From Flavobacterium noncentrifugens (lineage in GTDB: Bacteria; Bacteroidota; Bacteroidia; Flavobacteriales; Flavobacteriaceae), in contig NZ_FNEZ01000001.1 in the NCBI RefSeq assembly GCF_900100375.1, positions 1-64,000 on the forward strand: a stretch of 64,000 nt of DNA. The letters are read 5' to 3'. Both the position numbers and the translations under genes were made by a program. Positions 18,923-27,130 of the stretch are shown one piece after another. The notes beneath the pieces are model-generated. The model saw only the letters and a list, made by a program, of their open reading frames with translations, had not been told where the DNA came from and ran no database searches. Numbering within the stretch: the first letter of the stretch is position 1; the number at the start of each line of letters is the position of its first letter.

Positions 18923-19024
18923 CAAATAACAATGAAATCATGGTATGTTTGAAGCAGAATTCCCGAACGCCCAATTCTTAATTTCGACGTTCACTGATCC
19001 ACAAATTCAGCTTCGGAAATTTTA

Positions 19025-20194
19025 TTATTTTACTGCCGGTTGGTAATTTTGCTTATCGATGATCATTTTCGACAGGATCTCTTTCATGATTTCAGAAGTT
19101 CCGCCGCCAATTGGCCCCAAACGACTGTCTCTTGACAACCGCGCCAAAGGATATTCTTCCATATAGCCATAACCGCCTAACATTTGCAAGCAACTGTAAA
19201 TCGTATCATCGGCAACTTTGGTTGATTTCAATTTTGCCATCGTAGCTTCTTTAACCACATATTCTTTTTGGTTCAACCTTGCTATAGCGGCATAATTAAA
19301 AACCTTGCAATGCTCCACTTCTGTTGCATGTTCAACAATTGTATGTCGCAAAGCCTGGAACTTATCAATTTTTTTACCAAACGCCTCACGCTCTGACATA
19401 TAACCGATCGTATATTCTATTGCATATTCGCCCCTGGCGTGTGCGTTGATTGCCATAATGAGTCGTTCCAAAGCAAAATGCTGCATAATATATGGAAAAC
19501 CTTTTCCTTCTTCTCCCATTAAATTTTCTGCGGGAATTTCGACATTGTCAAATGCAATTTCAGCAGTATCTGAAGCCCGCCATCCTAATTTATCTAATTT
19601 GGTAGCTGAAATTCCTTTTAAATCTGCATCAACTAAAAAAATACTGATCCCTTTATTGCCGGACTCCGTGTTTGTCTTGGCTGCAATTACATAATAATCG
19701 GCATAAACACCATTTGTAATAAATGTTTTTGAGCCATTAATGATATACGTATCACCTTGTTTTATCGCCGTTGTGCGCATCCCTGCAACATCACTTCCAC
19801 CAAATGGTTCTGTAATACACAGGGCGCCGATTTTATCTCCTGCAATACTTGGCGCCAGATAATCCTGTTTGATTCTTTCGTCGCCCTCGGCATTCAAATG
19901 GGTCATTGCCAGATAAGCATGGGCCCACATCGCCGCCGCAAAACCAGAAGACTTAATTTTCTGGAGCTCTTCTAAAAAAATTACGGTATAAAATAAATCC
20001 AGGTTCATGCCGCCGTAAGCTTCGGGATAATTCAATCCAAAAAAACCCATATCGCCAAATTTTTTCCATATAAAGCGGTCGATTGTACCCGTTTTTTCCC
20101 ATTTCTCAATGTGCGGCACCACTTCCTTTTGCAAAAAATCTTTAAAACTACTTCTGAAGGAATTATGCTCTTCCGTAAAATGTATTGAACTCAT
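19025..20194 (-). CDS. Acyl-CoA dehydrogenase (long-chain/isovaleryl-type catalytic site)
   Basis: This 389-residue FAD-dependent enzyme introduces a 2,3 double bond into acyl-CoA. The ACAD signatures are present: ALCITEPFGGSDVAGM (residues 124-139) and the C-terminal LQMLGGYGYMEEYPL-RLSRDSR. At the end, GGGTSEI has Gly where short- and medium-chain enzymes carry the catalytic Glu. E256 (ARGEYAIE) sits where long-chain and isovaleryl-CoA dehydrogenases place theirs. The substrate is therefore more likely long-chain or branched acyl-CoA, but this is inference. Not in an obvious operon. Confidence 0.9.
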   Translation of the reverse strand: MSSIHFTEEHNSFRSSFKDFLQKEVVPHIEKWEKTGTIDRFIWKKFGDMGFFGLNYPEAYGGMNLDLFYTVIFLEELQKIKSSGFAAAMWAHAYLAMTHLNAEGDERIKQDYLAPSIAGDKIGALCITEPFGGSDVAGMRTTAIKQGDTYIINGSKTFITNGVYADYYVIAAKTNTESGNKGISIFLVDADLKGISATKLDKLGWRASDTAEIAFDNVEIPAENLMGEEGKGFPYIMQHFALERLIMAINAHARGEYAIEYTIGYMSEREAFGKKIDKFQALRHTIVEHATEVEHCKVFNYAAIARLNQKEYVVKEATMAKLKSTKVADDTIYSCLQMLGGYGYMEEYPLARLSRDSRLGPIGGGTSEIMKEILSKMIIDKQNYQPAVK

Positions 20195-20223
20195 ATATGT
20201 TGGTAATTTTGACCCGTATTTTT

Positions 20224-21102
20224 TTAGAATTCCAAATATAAGGCAATTATTTTTACCTTATCAACAGGAAAGCCGGAAATTTTTGTTAAATCCTCAACAT
20301 TCAAGATTTTACCGTTCATACTTCTATAGGTAACTATAGCCTTCGCTACTGAGTACCTGAAGTATGGAAATTGCATCAATTCCTTTAATGGCGCATCATT
20401 GATGTGGATTTTTTTGACATCCGGGACAGATTTTACCGAAAACGATGTAGTTAATTTTTCGATTACTTCAGGCGACAATCCCCAGATATCATTCATCTGT
20501 TCCATGCTTACAAAGCCGCCAAACTTGTCTTTTTCTTTTAAAATCCGTTCCGATAAACCATCGCCAATTCCGTAAATTCGCTTCAAATCTTCTGGAGTGG
20601 CGAGATTGATGTCGATTACCTGCAATTTTTCCTTTTTGAAATCGCTTCGAAACTTGTTATTTTCATGACCGGATTTTTTATTTTTTACCCAATCCGGAAA
20701 TTTAAAATAAGGTGCCATTTCAGCAAGCAACGAATCTGAAACTTTGGTGACATCCTGGAATTCTTTGGTCGAATTGACAAACCGGTTGCTTTTCCTGAAT
20801 TGCAACAAACGGTCAATTTCATCTACAGACATTCCAAGCTTGTAGCCTTTAAAATCGGTAATGAAATTTGGATTGAAAGGATAAATTTTCGGAACGAATC
20901 CCGTCTTGTGATGATTTAGGGAATCGACTTTCGATTGAAGTGAAATCCATTGTTTTTCATCAGTTTCTATTTTTTCCGGCTGATTGGCATTCATCAAAAA
21001 ATAAATGGCCTCTAGGACGATAAACAATGTAAACAATATAAGCAGTCCGATGCGCTGCGTTTTCGAAAATGAAAAGTACGGTTTTAAGGATGAGAATTTC
21101 AT
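20224..21102 (-). CDS. Membrane-anchored helix-hairpin-helix (ComEA-like) protein
   Basis: The protein has 292 residues from the ATG at 21102 (MKFSSLKPYF). A longer frame from 21183 overlaps the upstream gene and adds no recognisable sequence. One transmembrane helix follows a basic N-terminus (residues ~16-36, IGLLILFTLFIVLEAIYFL). Paired helix-hairpin-helix motifs are seen near residues 175-225 (LKRIYGIGDGLSERILKEK) and at the C-terminus (LTKISGFPVDKVKII). ComEA-like HhH proteins bind DNA, so a role in DNA uptake or envelope-linked DNA binding is plausible but unproven. Confidence 0.8.
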   Translation of the reverse strand: MKFSSLKPYFSFSKTQRIGLLILFTLFIVLEAIYFLMNANQPEKIETDEKQWISLQSKVDSLNHHKTGFVPKIYPFNPNFITDFKGYKLGMSVDEIDRLLQFRKSNRFVNSTKEFQDVTKVSDSLLAEMAPYFKFPDWVKNKKSGHENNKFRSDFKKEKLQVIDINLATPEDLKRIYGIGDGLSERILKEKDKFGGFVSMEQMNDIWGLSPEVIEKLTTSFSVKSVPDVKKIHINDAPLKELMQFPYFRYSVAKAIVTYRSMNGKILNVEDLTKISGFPVDKVKIIALYLEF

Positions 21103-21151
21103 GATTTTTGGCGTGTAAATATTAAAATGACGTGTATAAAAATGGTAGCTT

Positions 21152-21379
21152 TTAAAGATCGAAAACCGAACTTCGCTTGGCACGGATCAGATCCTTGAGC
21201 TTGATCCAGAAAGCCAGCGTCAGGTAAACGCCAAACCAAAGCCCGGCGGTGACAAATGAAATGTAGATAAAAAACAAGCGCACATTATTTGCCCGCATGC
21301 CAAGTTTGTCTGCAAGCCGCGACGAAACGTGGAATCCGTATTTTTCAAAGAAATATTTTAGCCGGATGACAAATGACAT
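21152..21379 (-). CDS. PspC-domain small membrane protein
   Basis: The protein has 75 residues from the ATG at 21379 (MSFVIRLKYFFEKYGFHV). An upstream ATG at 21409 would add ten residues. It resembles the PspC family: a short helix with SSRLADKLGMRANNVRLFF and a hydrophobic segment IYISFVTAGLWFGVYLTLAFW that likely spans the inner membrane. Flavobacterial genomes carry similar short proteins annotated as PspC family. It lies between DUF2851 and the HhH gene, probably in one operon. A stress-response role is only inferred from the family name. Confidence 0.75.
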   Translation of the reverse strand: MSFVIRLKYFFEKYGFHVSSRLADKLGMRANNVRLFFIYISFVTAGLWFGVYLTLAFWIKLKDLIRAKRSSVFDL

Positions 21380-21409
21380 ATTGTTGTTTTTAGTGGCAAA
21401 TTTAAGCAA

Positions 21410-22678
21410 TTAACTTTTCAAAAGCAGGTTTCCGATCGCACAATCGAGGCATTTGCCATGGTTGCAATAAGCTGATTTAAGTTGCAGCAATGCCTGAGAT
21501 TCAAAAGCATTGTTAGCTTTGATCCCGAACTTGCTGAATTTCTCAATGACTGCATTTTTCTCGGCAGGAATTTGTTTGAGCAAATCCATGCTGTCTTCAG
21601 AAATTTCTTTGCCGAGTGATTTTGCAAAAGCAAACCGGATGGGAAGAATCGTATTGATAATGATCAAATCGGCGAAAGCCACAGAAACCGATTTTGCTTT
21701 TTTAGGGCTTTCACGGTCAAACTGGTAATGCGTTTGCCAATAAGATGAAGCAGGAACTTTCAGGATTTCATACAACTTGCCTGCTGCATCGCCATTGATT
21801 ATCTCTGAGAAAAGATTTTGCTTTCCGGAATACAAGCTGGCGAGTTGCGACAATCTGATCGTTGGGAAATTATCTGGTCGGTGTTTAAAAAACTGCAACG
21901 GTTCAACAGCAGCTTTCTCAAGTTGGTATTTATACGATAAATAATCAAATTGCTTTCGTAGCTGCTTAAAATACTGGTCTTCTTTCTCAACGTCCAGCAA
22001 TCCGGATTGCCCGAAAAGAAGCGCTTCCATGTTTAGCGATTCAAAATTTTCCTTTCGGATAATCGAAAACGGAATTCTGAGTGCTATTTTCAGGAATGCT
22101 TCTCCATTGGTATTCAATCCGAAATTCTTTGCCATCAGGCAAAACAACACCGCTTCCCAATCATTTTCTTTTTGCTGAAGCAGCGAAATAATGGTATGCG
22201 ACTTGTTCTCGAGCCTTTCAAAAAACAAACGTTCCAGCCAGTTCCCCAAAGTAAAAAAATCAATGGATGTTAGTTGCCTTTCACAGTAAATCCAGGATTT
22301 TGGAGACATCAGGGATTTATAATTTGACAGCGTTTCTTTACTGATGTATCTTTTGATTTCCAGAACCGGAATAGTAGTATTGTCACTTCTGAAAATTTCA
22401 GCATCATGCTCCCAAACGACATGCAGGATGACGTTTTCATACGCAGGATCTTTTTCATGCTGGTGCAAATACCAATCTGAAGACTTGATGTGGATTTCGA
22501 TGTTGCCTGCCCATTTTTGTGTACCAATGACAAGTTGGGCATTAAAGAAATCCGGGCCGGCGAGCTGAAGGTATTCTCCGGGATGAATCACCGAAACCGA
22601 TTCGTTGCTGGAAGTCTGCAAATCTAAATGGTCAAACTTGCGGAATCTCCACACATAATGCAGGAAATCTTCTTTCAT
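21410..22678 (-). CDS. DUF2851 family protein
   Basis: This 422-residue cytoplasmic protein is recognised from its N-terminus (FLHYVWRFRKFD...VIHPGEYLQLAGPDFFNAQL) and the WAGNIEIHIKSSDWYLH motif. The C-terminus ends with a cysteine cluster CNHGKCLDCAIGN, which suggests a metal or Fe-S site. The function of the family is unknown to me. Its stop lies 30 bases before the PspC start, and both are probably translated from one mRNA. The 308 bp upstream hold tandem palindromes but no clear promoter. Confidence 0.85.
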   Translation of the reverse strand: MKEDFLHYVWRFRKFDHLDLQTSSNESVSVIHPGEYLQLAGPDFFNAQLVIGTQKWAGNIEIHIKSSDWYLHQHEKDPAYENVILHVVWEHDAEIFRSDNTTIPVLEIKRYISKETLSNYKSLMSPKSWIYCERQLTSIDFFTLGNWLERLFFERLENKSHTIISLLQQKENDWEAVLFCLMAKNFGLNTNGEAFLKIALRIPFSIIRKENFESLNMEALLFGQSGLLDVEKEDQYFKQLRKQFDYLSYKYQLEKAAVEPLQFFKHRPDNFPTIRLSQLASLYSGKQNLFSEIINGDAAGKLYEILKVPASSYWQTHYQFDRESPKKAKSVSVAFADLIIINTILPIRFAFAKSLGKEISEDSMDLLKQIPAEKNAVIEKFSKFGIKANNAFESQALLQLKSAYCNHGKCLDCAIGNLLLKS

Positions 22679-22986
22679 GATATTGATTTTGAATGGCGTA
22701 TAATTGGAATACTAAAATAGGAAAATTTTCAGTACTTCACTCAAAATCAACAAATAAATTAAATGCGAAGGAAAGTTTCCAGCAGGAAAGTTTGAATTAC
22801 ATCACGATCAATATATTTTAATTTAAATGCTGTTGCAAAGGGTCAGGTTTGAAATTTTTGATAAAAGTGTAGCATTTTTTTCATTTTAAAATTTTCGCTA
22901 CACTTTTTTTAGCAAAAATTATTTTTTAAAATTTTTGCTACAACATGACGCTATGATTTTGACAAACTTCCCGGCAAGCGATTAAA
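22679..22986. other. 308-bp AT-rich intergenic region
   Basis: No ORF of note is present. The right part carries two tandem perfect inverted repeats (22863-22940, listed separately). The left part, 22679-22850, shows no clear structure. It separates the DUF2851 gene from the exonuclease gene, both on the minus strand. Confidence 0.6.
22863..22940. repeat. Tandem pair of related perfect palindromes
   Basis: Palindrome 1 is AAAAGTGTAGC (22863-22873) with GCTACACTTTT (22897-22907), 11 bp and a 23-base loop. Palindrome 2 is TAGCAAAAATT (22910-22920) with AATTTTTGCTA (22930-22940), 11 bp and a 9-base loop. On the minus strand the two begin GTAGCAAAAATTTTAAAA and GTAGCGAAAATTTTAAAA, so the unit looks duplicated. 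They could terminate the exonuclease transcript, although the T tails are weak. Confidence 0.7.
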
Positions 22987-23475
22987 TTATTGCAACAGAT
23001 AAAGCTTGGCGCAGGCGCGCGCATCAGACAGCGCTTCGTGATGGTTGAGCTGGATGTTGTTGCGGTCGCTGCAATATTTAAGGTTTGCAGGCTTATATCC
23101 TTTGGCGCGGTAAATCCGGCAGGTGCATTCCCAGCGGTCGGCGATTTCGAGTTCGTCATAGTACAAACCGTAGTATTTCATCGTCTTCATGAGCACATTG
23201 CGGTCGAACGATTCGTTGTGTGCGACGATTTTCCGTCCAAATAAACGCTTCTGGATCTCCGGGAAATGGCTGTCAAATGTCTTTTCTCCTAAGGTTTCAA
23301 TTGGCTTGATGCCGTGGCACATGACATTTCGGTACCAATATTCATTATTTGGCGGCTGGATTAAGGTGTAATATTCTTCTGTGATAATTCCGTTTTCAAC
23401 AGTAACGATTCCCACTGCACAAGCACTTTCCGGATGTCCGGTTGCGGTTTCGAAATCTATGGCGGTGAAGGTCAT
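22987..23475 (-). CDS. DnaQ-like 3'-5' exonuclease (DEDDh)
   Basis: This 162-residue single-domain exonuclease has motif I at residues 6-10 (IDFET), motif II in IVAHNESFDRNVL, and motif III in HHEALSDARAC, which supplies the catalytic His and Asp. The family degrades single-stranded DNA or RNA 3' to 5', as in proofreading subunits and RNase T-like enzymes. With no partner domains it is probably a stand-alone repair or turnover nuclease. The heptamer repeat at 23481-23506 lies just upstream of its start. Confidence 0.88.
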   Translation of the reverse strand: MTFTAIDFETATGHPESACAVGIVTVENGIITEEYYTLIQPPNNEYWYRNVMCHGIKPIETLGEKTFDSHFPEIQKRLFGRKIVAHNESFDRNVLMKTMKYYGLYYDELEIADRWECTCRIYRAKGYKPANLKYCSDRNNIQLNHHEALSDARACAKLYLLQ

Positions 23476-23480
23476 TTTTT

Positions 23481-23506
23481 AATGGATAATTGACAATGGA
23501 TAATTA
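23481..23506. repeat. Heptamer repeat array, second copy
   Basis: The units ATGGATA, ATTGACA and ATGGATA, then ATTA, use the same heptamers as the array at 17812-17846 in another order. It fills the gap between the exonuclease start and the cystathionine beta-synthase stop. Confidence 0.55.
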
Positions 23507-24865
23507 CTTTATCGATCCGATGATGTCGTATTTCGTAATGATATGGTGTTTTCCATTTCCTAAATCGATCAAAACAGCCTGGTTGTCCTTAGTGAAGAGC
23601 TTAGAAACCTCTTCGATCTTGGTGCCGTATTTTACGATTGGATAAGGTTTGCCCATGACTTCCCTGATGGGTTTATCGGCAACGTCTTTATCGTTGACGT
23701 AGCTTTGGAACAAATCGGATTCGTCTACCGAACCTACGAAACCTGTGATGTCGATCACCGGGATTTGCGAGATTTTGTATTTGCGCATTCTTTCGATGGC
23801 GTGGGAAACGAGTTCTTCAGTCCTTACAATGACCAACGGCTTGTCGATATGGTCTTTGATCACGTCTTCGGCTTTGGTGATTTCTTCGTCGAGGAAACCG
23901 CGTTCGCGCATCCAGTCGTCGTTGAACATTTTACCAACGTAACGGCTTCCCGAATCGTGGAATAAAACAACCACCACATCTTCGGGCTTGAAATGCTCTT
24001 TGAGTTGCAGCAAACCTTTGATTGCAGAACCTGCAGAGTTGCCGACGAAAATCCCTTCTTCGAGTGCGATCTTGCGTGTATAAACAGCAGCATCTTTATC
24101 GGTTACTTTTGTAAAACCGTCAATAAGCGAAAAATCGACATTTTTTGGAAGAATGTCTTCGCCGATTCCTTCAGTGATGTAAGAATAAATTTCGTTTTCG
24201 TCAAATATCCCGGTTTCATGGTATTTTTTGAACACCGATCCGTAGGTATCGATACCCCAGATCTTGATGTTTGGATTTTTTTCTTTCAGGTATTTTGCAA
24301 CACCGGAAATCGTTCCGCCTGTTCCAACACCAGCAACGAAATGCGTAATTTTTCCTTCGGTTTGCTCCCAGATTTCCGGTCCGGTTTGTTCGTAGTGCGC
24401 GATGGCATTTGACGGATTGTCGTATTGGTTTACATACCAGGAATTTGGCGTGTCTTCGCCTAGCCTTTTGGAAACAGAATAATACGATCTAGGATCGGTT
24501 GGTTCTACATCGGTTGGGCAAACGACTACTTTTGCGCCAACGGCACGAAGGATATCCATTTTTTCCTTTGATTGCTTGTCGGTGATCACGCAGATGAGCT
24601 TGTAGCCTTTTACGATGGCTGCGAGTGCCAATCCCATTCCGGTATTTCCCGAAGTGCCTTCGATGATCGTTCCGCCTGGTTTGAGACGGCCATCGGCTTC
24701 GGCATCTTCGACCATTTTTACAGCCATACGGTCTTTGACCGAATTTCCGGGATTGAAGGTTTCGACTTTTGCCAGTACGAGCGCATCGACTTCGGCGGTG
24801 ACTTTATTGAGGCGGACAAGTGGCGTGTTGCCGATTGTTCCTAAGATATTTTCTGAATATTTCAT
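23504..24865 (-). CDS. PLP-dependent cystathionine beta-synthase / cysteine synthase with CBS pair
   Basis: The enzyme has 453 residues from the ATG at 24865 (MKYSENILGTIGNTPLVRL). The frame extends upstream to 24994, but the -7 word TATATTTG at 24908-24915 lies between, so the shorter start is preferred. The fold-type II PLP domain has K44 (NPGNSVKDRM), SGNTGMGLA and the GTGGTISG phosphate loop. Two CBS domains fill residues ~330-453, as in cystathionine beta-synthases, where they bind regulatory nucleotides or S-adenosylmethionine. It condenses serine or O-acetylserine with a thiol. Exact donor and acceptor cannot be read from sequence. Confidence 0.9.
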   Translation of the reverse strand: MKYSENILGTIGNTPLVRLNKVTAEVDALVLAKVETFNPGNSVKDRMAVKMVEDAEADGRLKPGGTIIEGTSGNTGMGLALAAIVKGYKLICVITDKQSKEKMDILRAVGAKVVVCPTDVEPTDPRSYYSVSKRLGEDTPNSWYVNQYDNPSNAIAHYEQTGPEIWEQTEGKITHFVAGVGTGGTISGVAKYLKEKNPNIKIWGIDTYGSVFKKYHETGIFDENEIYSYITEGIGEDILPKNVDFSLIDGFTKVTDKDAAVYTRKIALEEGIFVGNSAGSAIKGLLQLKEHFKPEDVVVVLFHDSGSRYVGKMFNDDWMRERGFLDEEITKAEDVIKDHIDKPLVIVRTEELVSHAIERMRKYKISQIPVIDITGFVGSVDESDLFQSYVNDKDVADKPIREVMGKPYPIVKYGTKIEEVSKLFTKDNQAVLIDLGNGKHHIITKYDIIGSIK

Positions 24866-24907
24866 GAGGAGTGAATTATAACTTTTGGATTGCTGAATTT
24901 CAGCCTG

Positions 24908-24915
24908 CAAATATA
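24908..24915 (-). promoter_or_regulatory. Predicted -7 element of the cystathionine beta-synthase gene
   Basis: TATATTTG on the minus strand, 42 bases before the ATG at 24865. No convincing -33 TTG is seen at the expected distance. Confidence 0.45.
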
Positions 24916-24957
24916 AGAATTTGTTATGAATGAGAATGTTGATATTTTGAACAGATT

Positions 24958-25032
24958 GCGGGCGTGATGGCAGCGGCATCCTTTTTTGAGGCACGAAAAA
25001 AAGATACAGCGGACAGCGCGGATTTCCCGCCC
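24958..25032. repeat. Dispersed intergenic inverted-repeat element, copy B
   Basis: It starts GCGGGCGTG and ends CCCGCCC. Inner arms GCAGCGGCATCCTTTTTT and AAAAAAAGATACAGCGGAC pair imperfectly across a short loop. It lies between the cystathionine beta-synthase promoter and the stop of the porin gene, and could act as that gene's terminator. The core matches copies A, C and E. Confidence 0.65.
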
Positions 25033-25039
25033 AAAAAAA

Positions 25040-26989
25040 CTACTGGAAGAAATTCCACACCAGGCCGAAACGAATTAAGAAATCGCGGTATGGATAGTTT
25101 GGCGCGGAGTAGAAATTGTTTGTTGGCGCCCAGGCTGCGTTGAAATGTTCGGCTTTTACAAAAATGCGCGTTTGGCGGATCCGTGCATTGACGAAGAAAT
25201 CGAAGTTGGCAAAATCGCCGATTTGTTTCTTTTGCTGTATAAAAAACTCGGCCGTTACCGGATTGTAATCGTTCGCATAATACTTTGTAAAGTAATTGAA
25301 TGTGACGCCGGTTTGCAGGTAAAGCGCTTTTTTGAAAAAGTAATCTGAAAAATACAGCGTGTTTCGTGTTACAAAATCCGGGACATTGAGGATATTTTCG
25401 CTTTGATCGGTTTTTTGATATAAGAGCGTATTGTCGAGTCCGAGTTTCCAGAATTTGATTTCCTTATTGACTTTTAGCGACAGGTATTTTATGGATTTTC
25501 CGTATTGTTTTGGGGAAACGAGCTGGATGGAATCGTTGGTGCTGTCGTCGCTGAAATACAAAAAGTCGTTGTAGGACGAAACCTGTAATTCGGCATTTGC
25601 CCATTGGGTTTCGGCATTTACAGTAATGTTGTTGATCTTTTCGTTCTTGAAATTGTTGGCCCAGACATAATTGATGTAGCTGCTTTGGTGCAGGTTGTAG
25701 ATCTGGTTTGGCAGCTTGTTCATTTTCTGGTAGCCAAAAGTGATCTTGTTTTTATCGTTGTAATTGTAAGTTACTTTCCCATCGATATTGGTTAAATCCT
25801 GATCTGTGATGGAATTGCTGTAGAGCAGTTTGGCTTTCCAGTTGTTTTTCTGGTATTCGTATTGTCCGCCAACGGTATGGATGACATCGTTTAGCTGGCT
25901 TGGAATGATGCGGTCTGCGTAAATGTATACTTTGTTGTAGTAATAATTGTACCTGAAGTCTTCGGTGAAAAACTGGAATTTACCGAGTGTTGTATTCTCA
26001 TAGATGGCTCCGATCTTGTTGTACATGCGGTTGTATTTCACCTGGTCGTTGATCAGGCTGGATACGTAAGACGGCCCAAAACGGTTGAACTGTTTTGTCC
26101 CAACGGTTGAAAGTACTGTTGGCTGATAGTATTCGAAATATTTGTTTTCGTAAGTAAACTGGTGCGCGATGTAAAGATTGTTTTCTTTTTTATCGGGATT
26201 GACCCTGAATTGGTGGTCGATAAAGTATCGGTTCCCTTTGAGAAAGGTTTCGGCATCTTTGAGATAAATTTCGAGGCGTTGCCTTTCTGTGAAATTTTCA
26301 TCTTTGCTTTCGAAATCGGCAATTGTGGTGATTCCGCCATTTTCTCCGTTAAGGATATCCTGGCCGGCAAAATGGGCATTGGCAATATACCTTTGTGTTT
26401 TGGAATTGTAGCTGGCGGTGAACCTGAAATTACCGGAACTTGAAAGCTGGTTGATGTATTTTCCAAGTGACCTAAGCCCTTTGTAAGCGATTGAAAAATT
26501 GAATCTTTCAGAGGTATTCATCGTGATGAAAGCATCGAGGCTTTGGCCTTGCTGCATGACGGTTTTAAAATACAGCTCGGTGAGCGGCGTGGCGGCCGAG
26601 TAATATTTGATTTCGTTGGCTTCGAGATAATCGAAATGTTTGGCTTTGTATCCGAATTCCGGGAATGGGGAAAACTGGTTCAGGGAATATTGAAGTGTAT
26701 TGTAGGTTTGGCCTTCGTTAAAAAAAGGCAGCAATCCAAAATTATCTTTCCTGAGGTAGTTGTAATCGTATTCTTTTTTGATGGTCAGTGAAGTATCAAC
26801 GAAGGTGGTATCGCGTTCAAGCGTATATATTTTGTACGATGTTATCGGAGCTTTCTGCGCTTTTTCTTTTGCTTTTTGCTCTGCAGATTTGATCAGGCTT
26901 TTTCTTTCTTTAGGCTTTTCGGCGACAGGTTTTTGGGCAAATGTCAGAAAAGTGAATACTAAAAATACCGCTGAAAATACAATTCTCAT
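25040..26989 (-). CDS. Putative outer-membrane porin
   Basis: The protein has 649 residues from the ATG at 26989 (MRIVFSAVFLVFTFLTFAQ, a good signal peptide). The longer frame from 27037 adds non-signal sequence and passes over the -7 element. A Lys/Glu-rich linker (residues ~20-45) is followed by a long series of aromatic alternating beta-strand segments and a C-terminal Phe-rich strand (FLIRFGLVWNFFQ), as expected for a beta-barrel. It resembles the Bacteroidota putative-porin family. Substrate unknown. It is monocistronic, with a -7 word at 27007-27014. Confidence 0.82.
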   Translation of the reverse strand: MRIVFSAVFLVFTFLTFAQKPVAEKPKERKSLIKSAEQKAKEKAQKAPITSYKIYTLERDTTFVDTSLTIKKEYDYNYLRKDNFGLLPFFNEGQTYNTLQYSLNQFSPFPEFGYKAKHFDYLEANEIKYYSAATPLTELYFKTVMQQGQSLDAFITMNTSERFNFSIAYKGLRSLGKYINQLSSSGNFRFTASYNSKTQRYIANAHFAGQDILNGENGGITTIADFESKDENFTERQRLEIYLKDAETFLKGNRYFIDHQFRVNPDKKENNLYIAHQFTYENKYFEYYQPTVLSTVGTKQFNRFGPSYVSSLINDQVKYNRMYNKIGAIYENTTLGKFQFFTEDFRYNYYYNKVYIYADRIIPSQLNDVIHTVGGQYEYQKNNWKAKLLYSNSITDQDLTNIDGKVTYNYNDKNKITFGYQKMNKLPNQIYNLHQSSYINYVWANNFKNEKINNITVNAETQWANAELQVSSYNDFLYFSDDSTNDSIQLVSPKQYGKSIKYLSLKVNKEIKFWKLGLDNTLLYQKTDQSENILNVPDFVTRNTLYFSDYFFKKALYLQTGVTFNYFTKYYANDYNPVTAEFFIQQKKQIGDFANFDFFVNARIRQTRIFVKAEHFNAAWAPTNNFYSAPNYPYRDFLIRFGLVWNFFQ

Positions 26990-27006
26990 ATATACGTTGT
27001 AAAGCG

Positions 27007-27014
27007 CAAAAATA
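27007..27014 (-). promoter_or_regulatory. Predicted -7 element of the putative porin gene
   Basis: TATTTTTG on the minus strand, 17 bases before the preferred ATG. It supports the short start. No clear -33 box. Confidence 0.4.
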
Positions 27015-27083
27015 GCCAATTGTTTGCAAAATAGCATTCAATCGGGCTAAAAGTTATGATATATTAAATGCCGTAAAATAAAA

Positions 27084-27109
27084 AAAGCCATCCGTTGCCG
27101 GATGGCTTT
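27084..27109 (-). terminator. Intrinsic terminator after the T9SS Asp-box protein gene
   Basis: On the minus strand AAAGCCATCCG, a four-base loop and CGGATGGCTTT form an 11-bp perfect stem followed by TTTTATTTT. It lies 21 bp beyond the stop codon at 27131. Confidence 0.9.
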
Positions 27110-27130
27110 GATATGAACAGTATATCGAAA

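Noticed and set aside
21103..21183. Longer N-terminus for the HhH protein
   Set aside because: It overlaps the PspC-like coding region and places 27 odd residues before a good membrane anchor.
24866..24994. Longer N-terminus for cystathionine beta-synthase
   Set aside because: The extra 43 residues are unlike the family and overlap a TATATTTG promoter word; the ATG at 24865 fits homologues.
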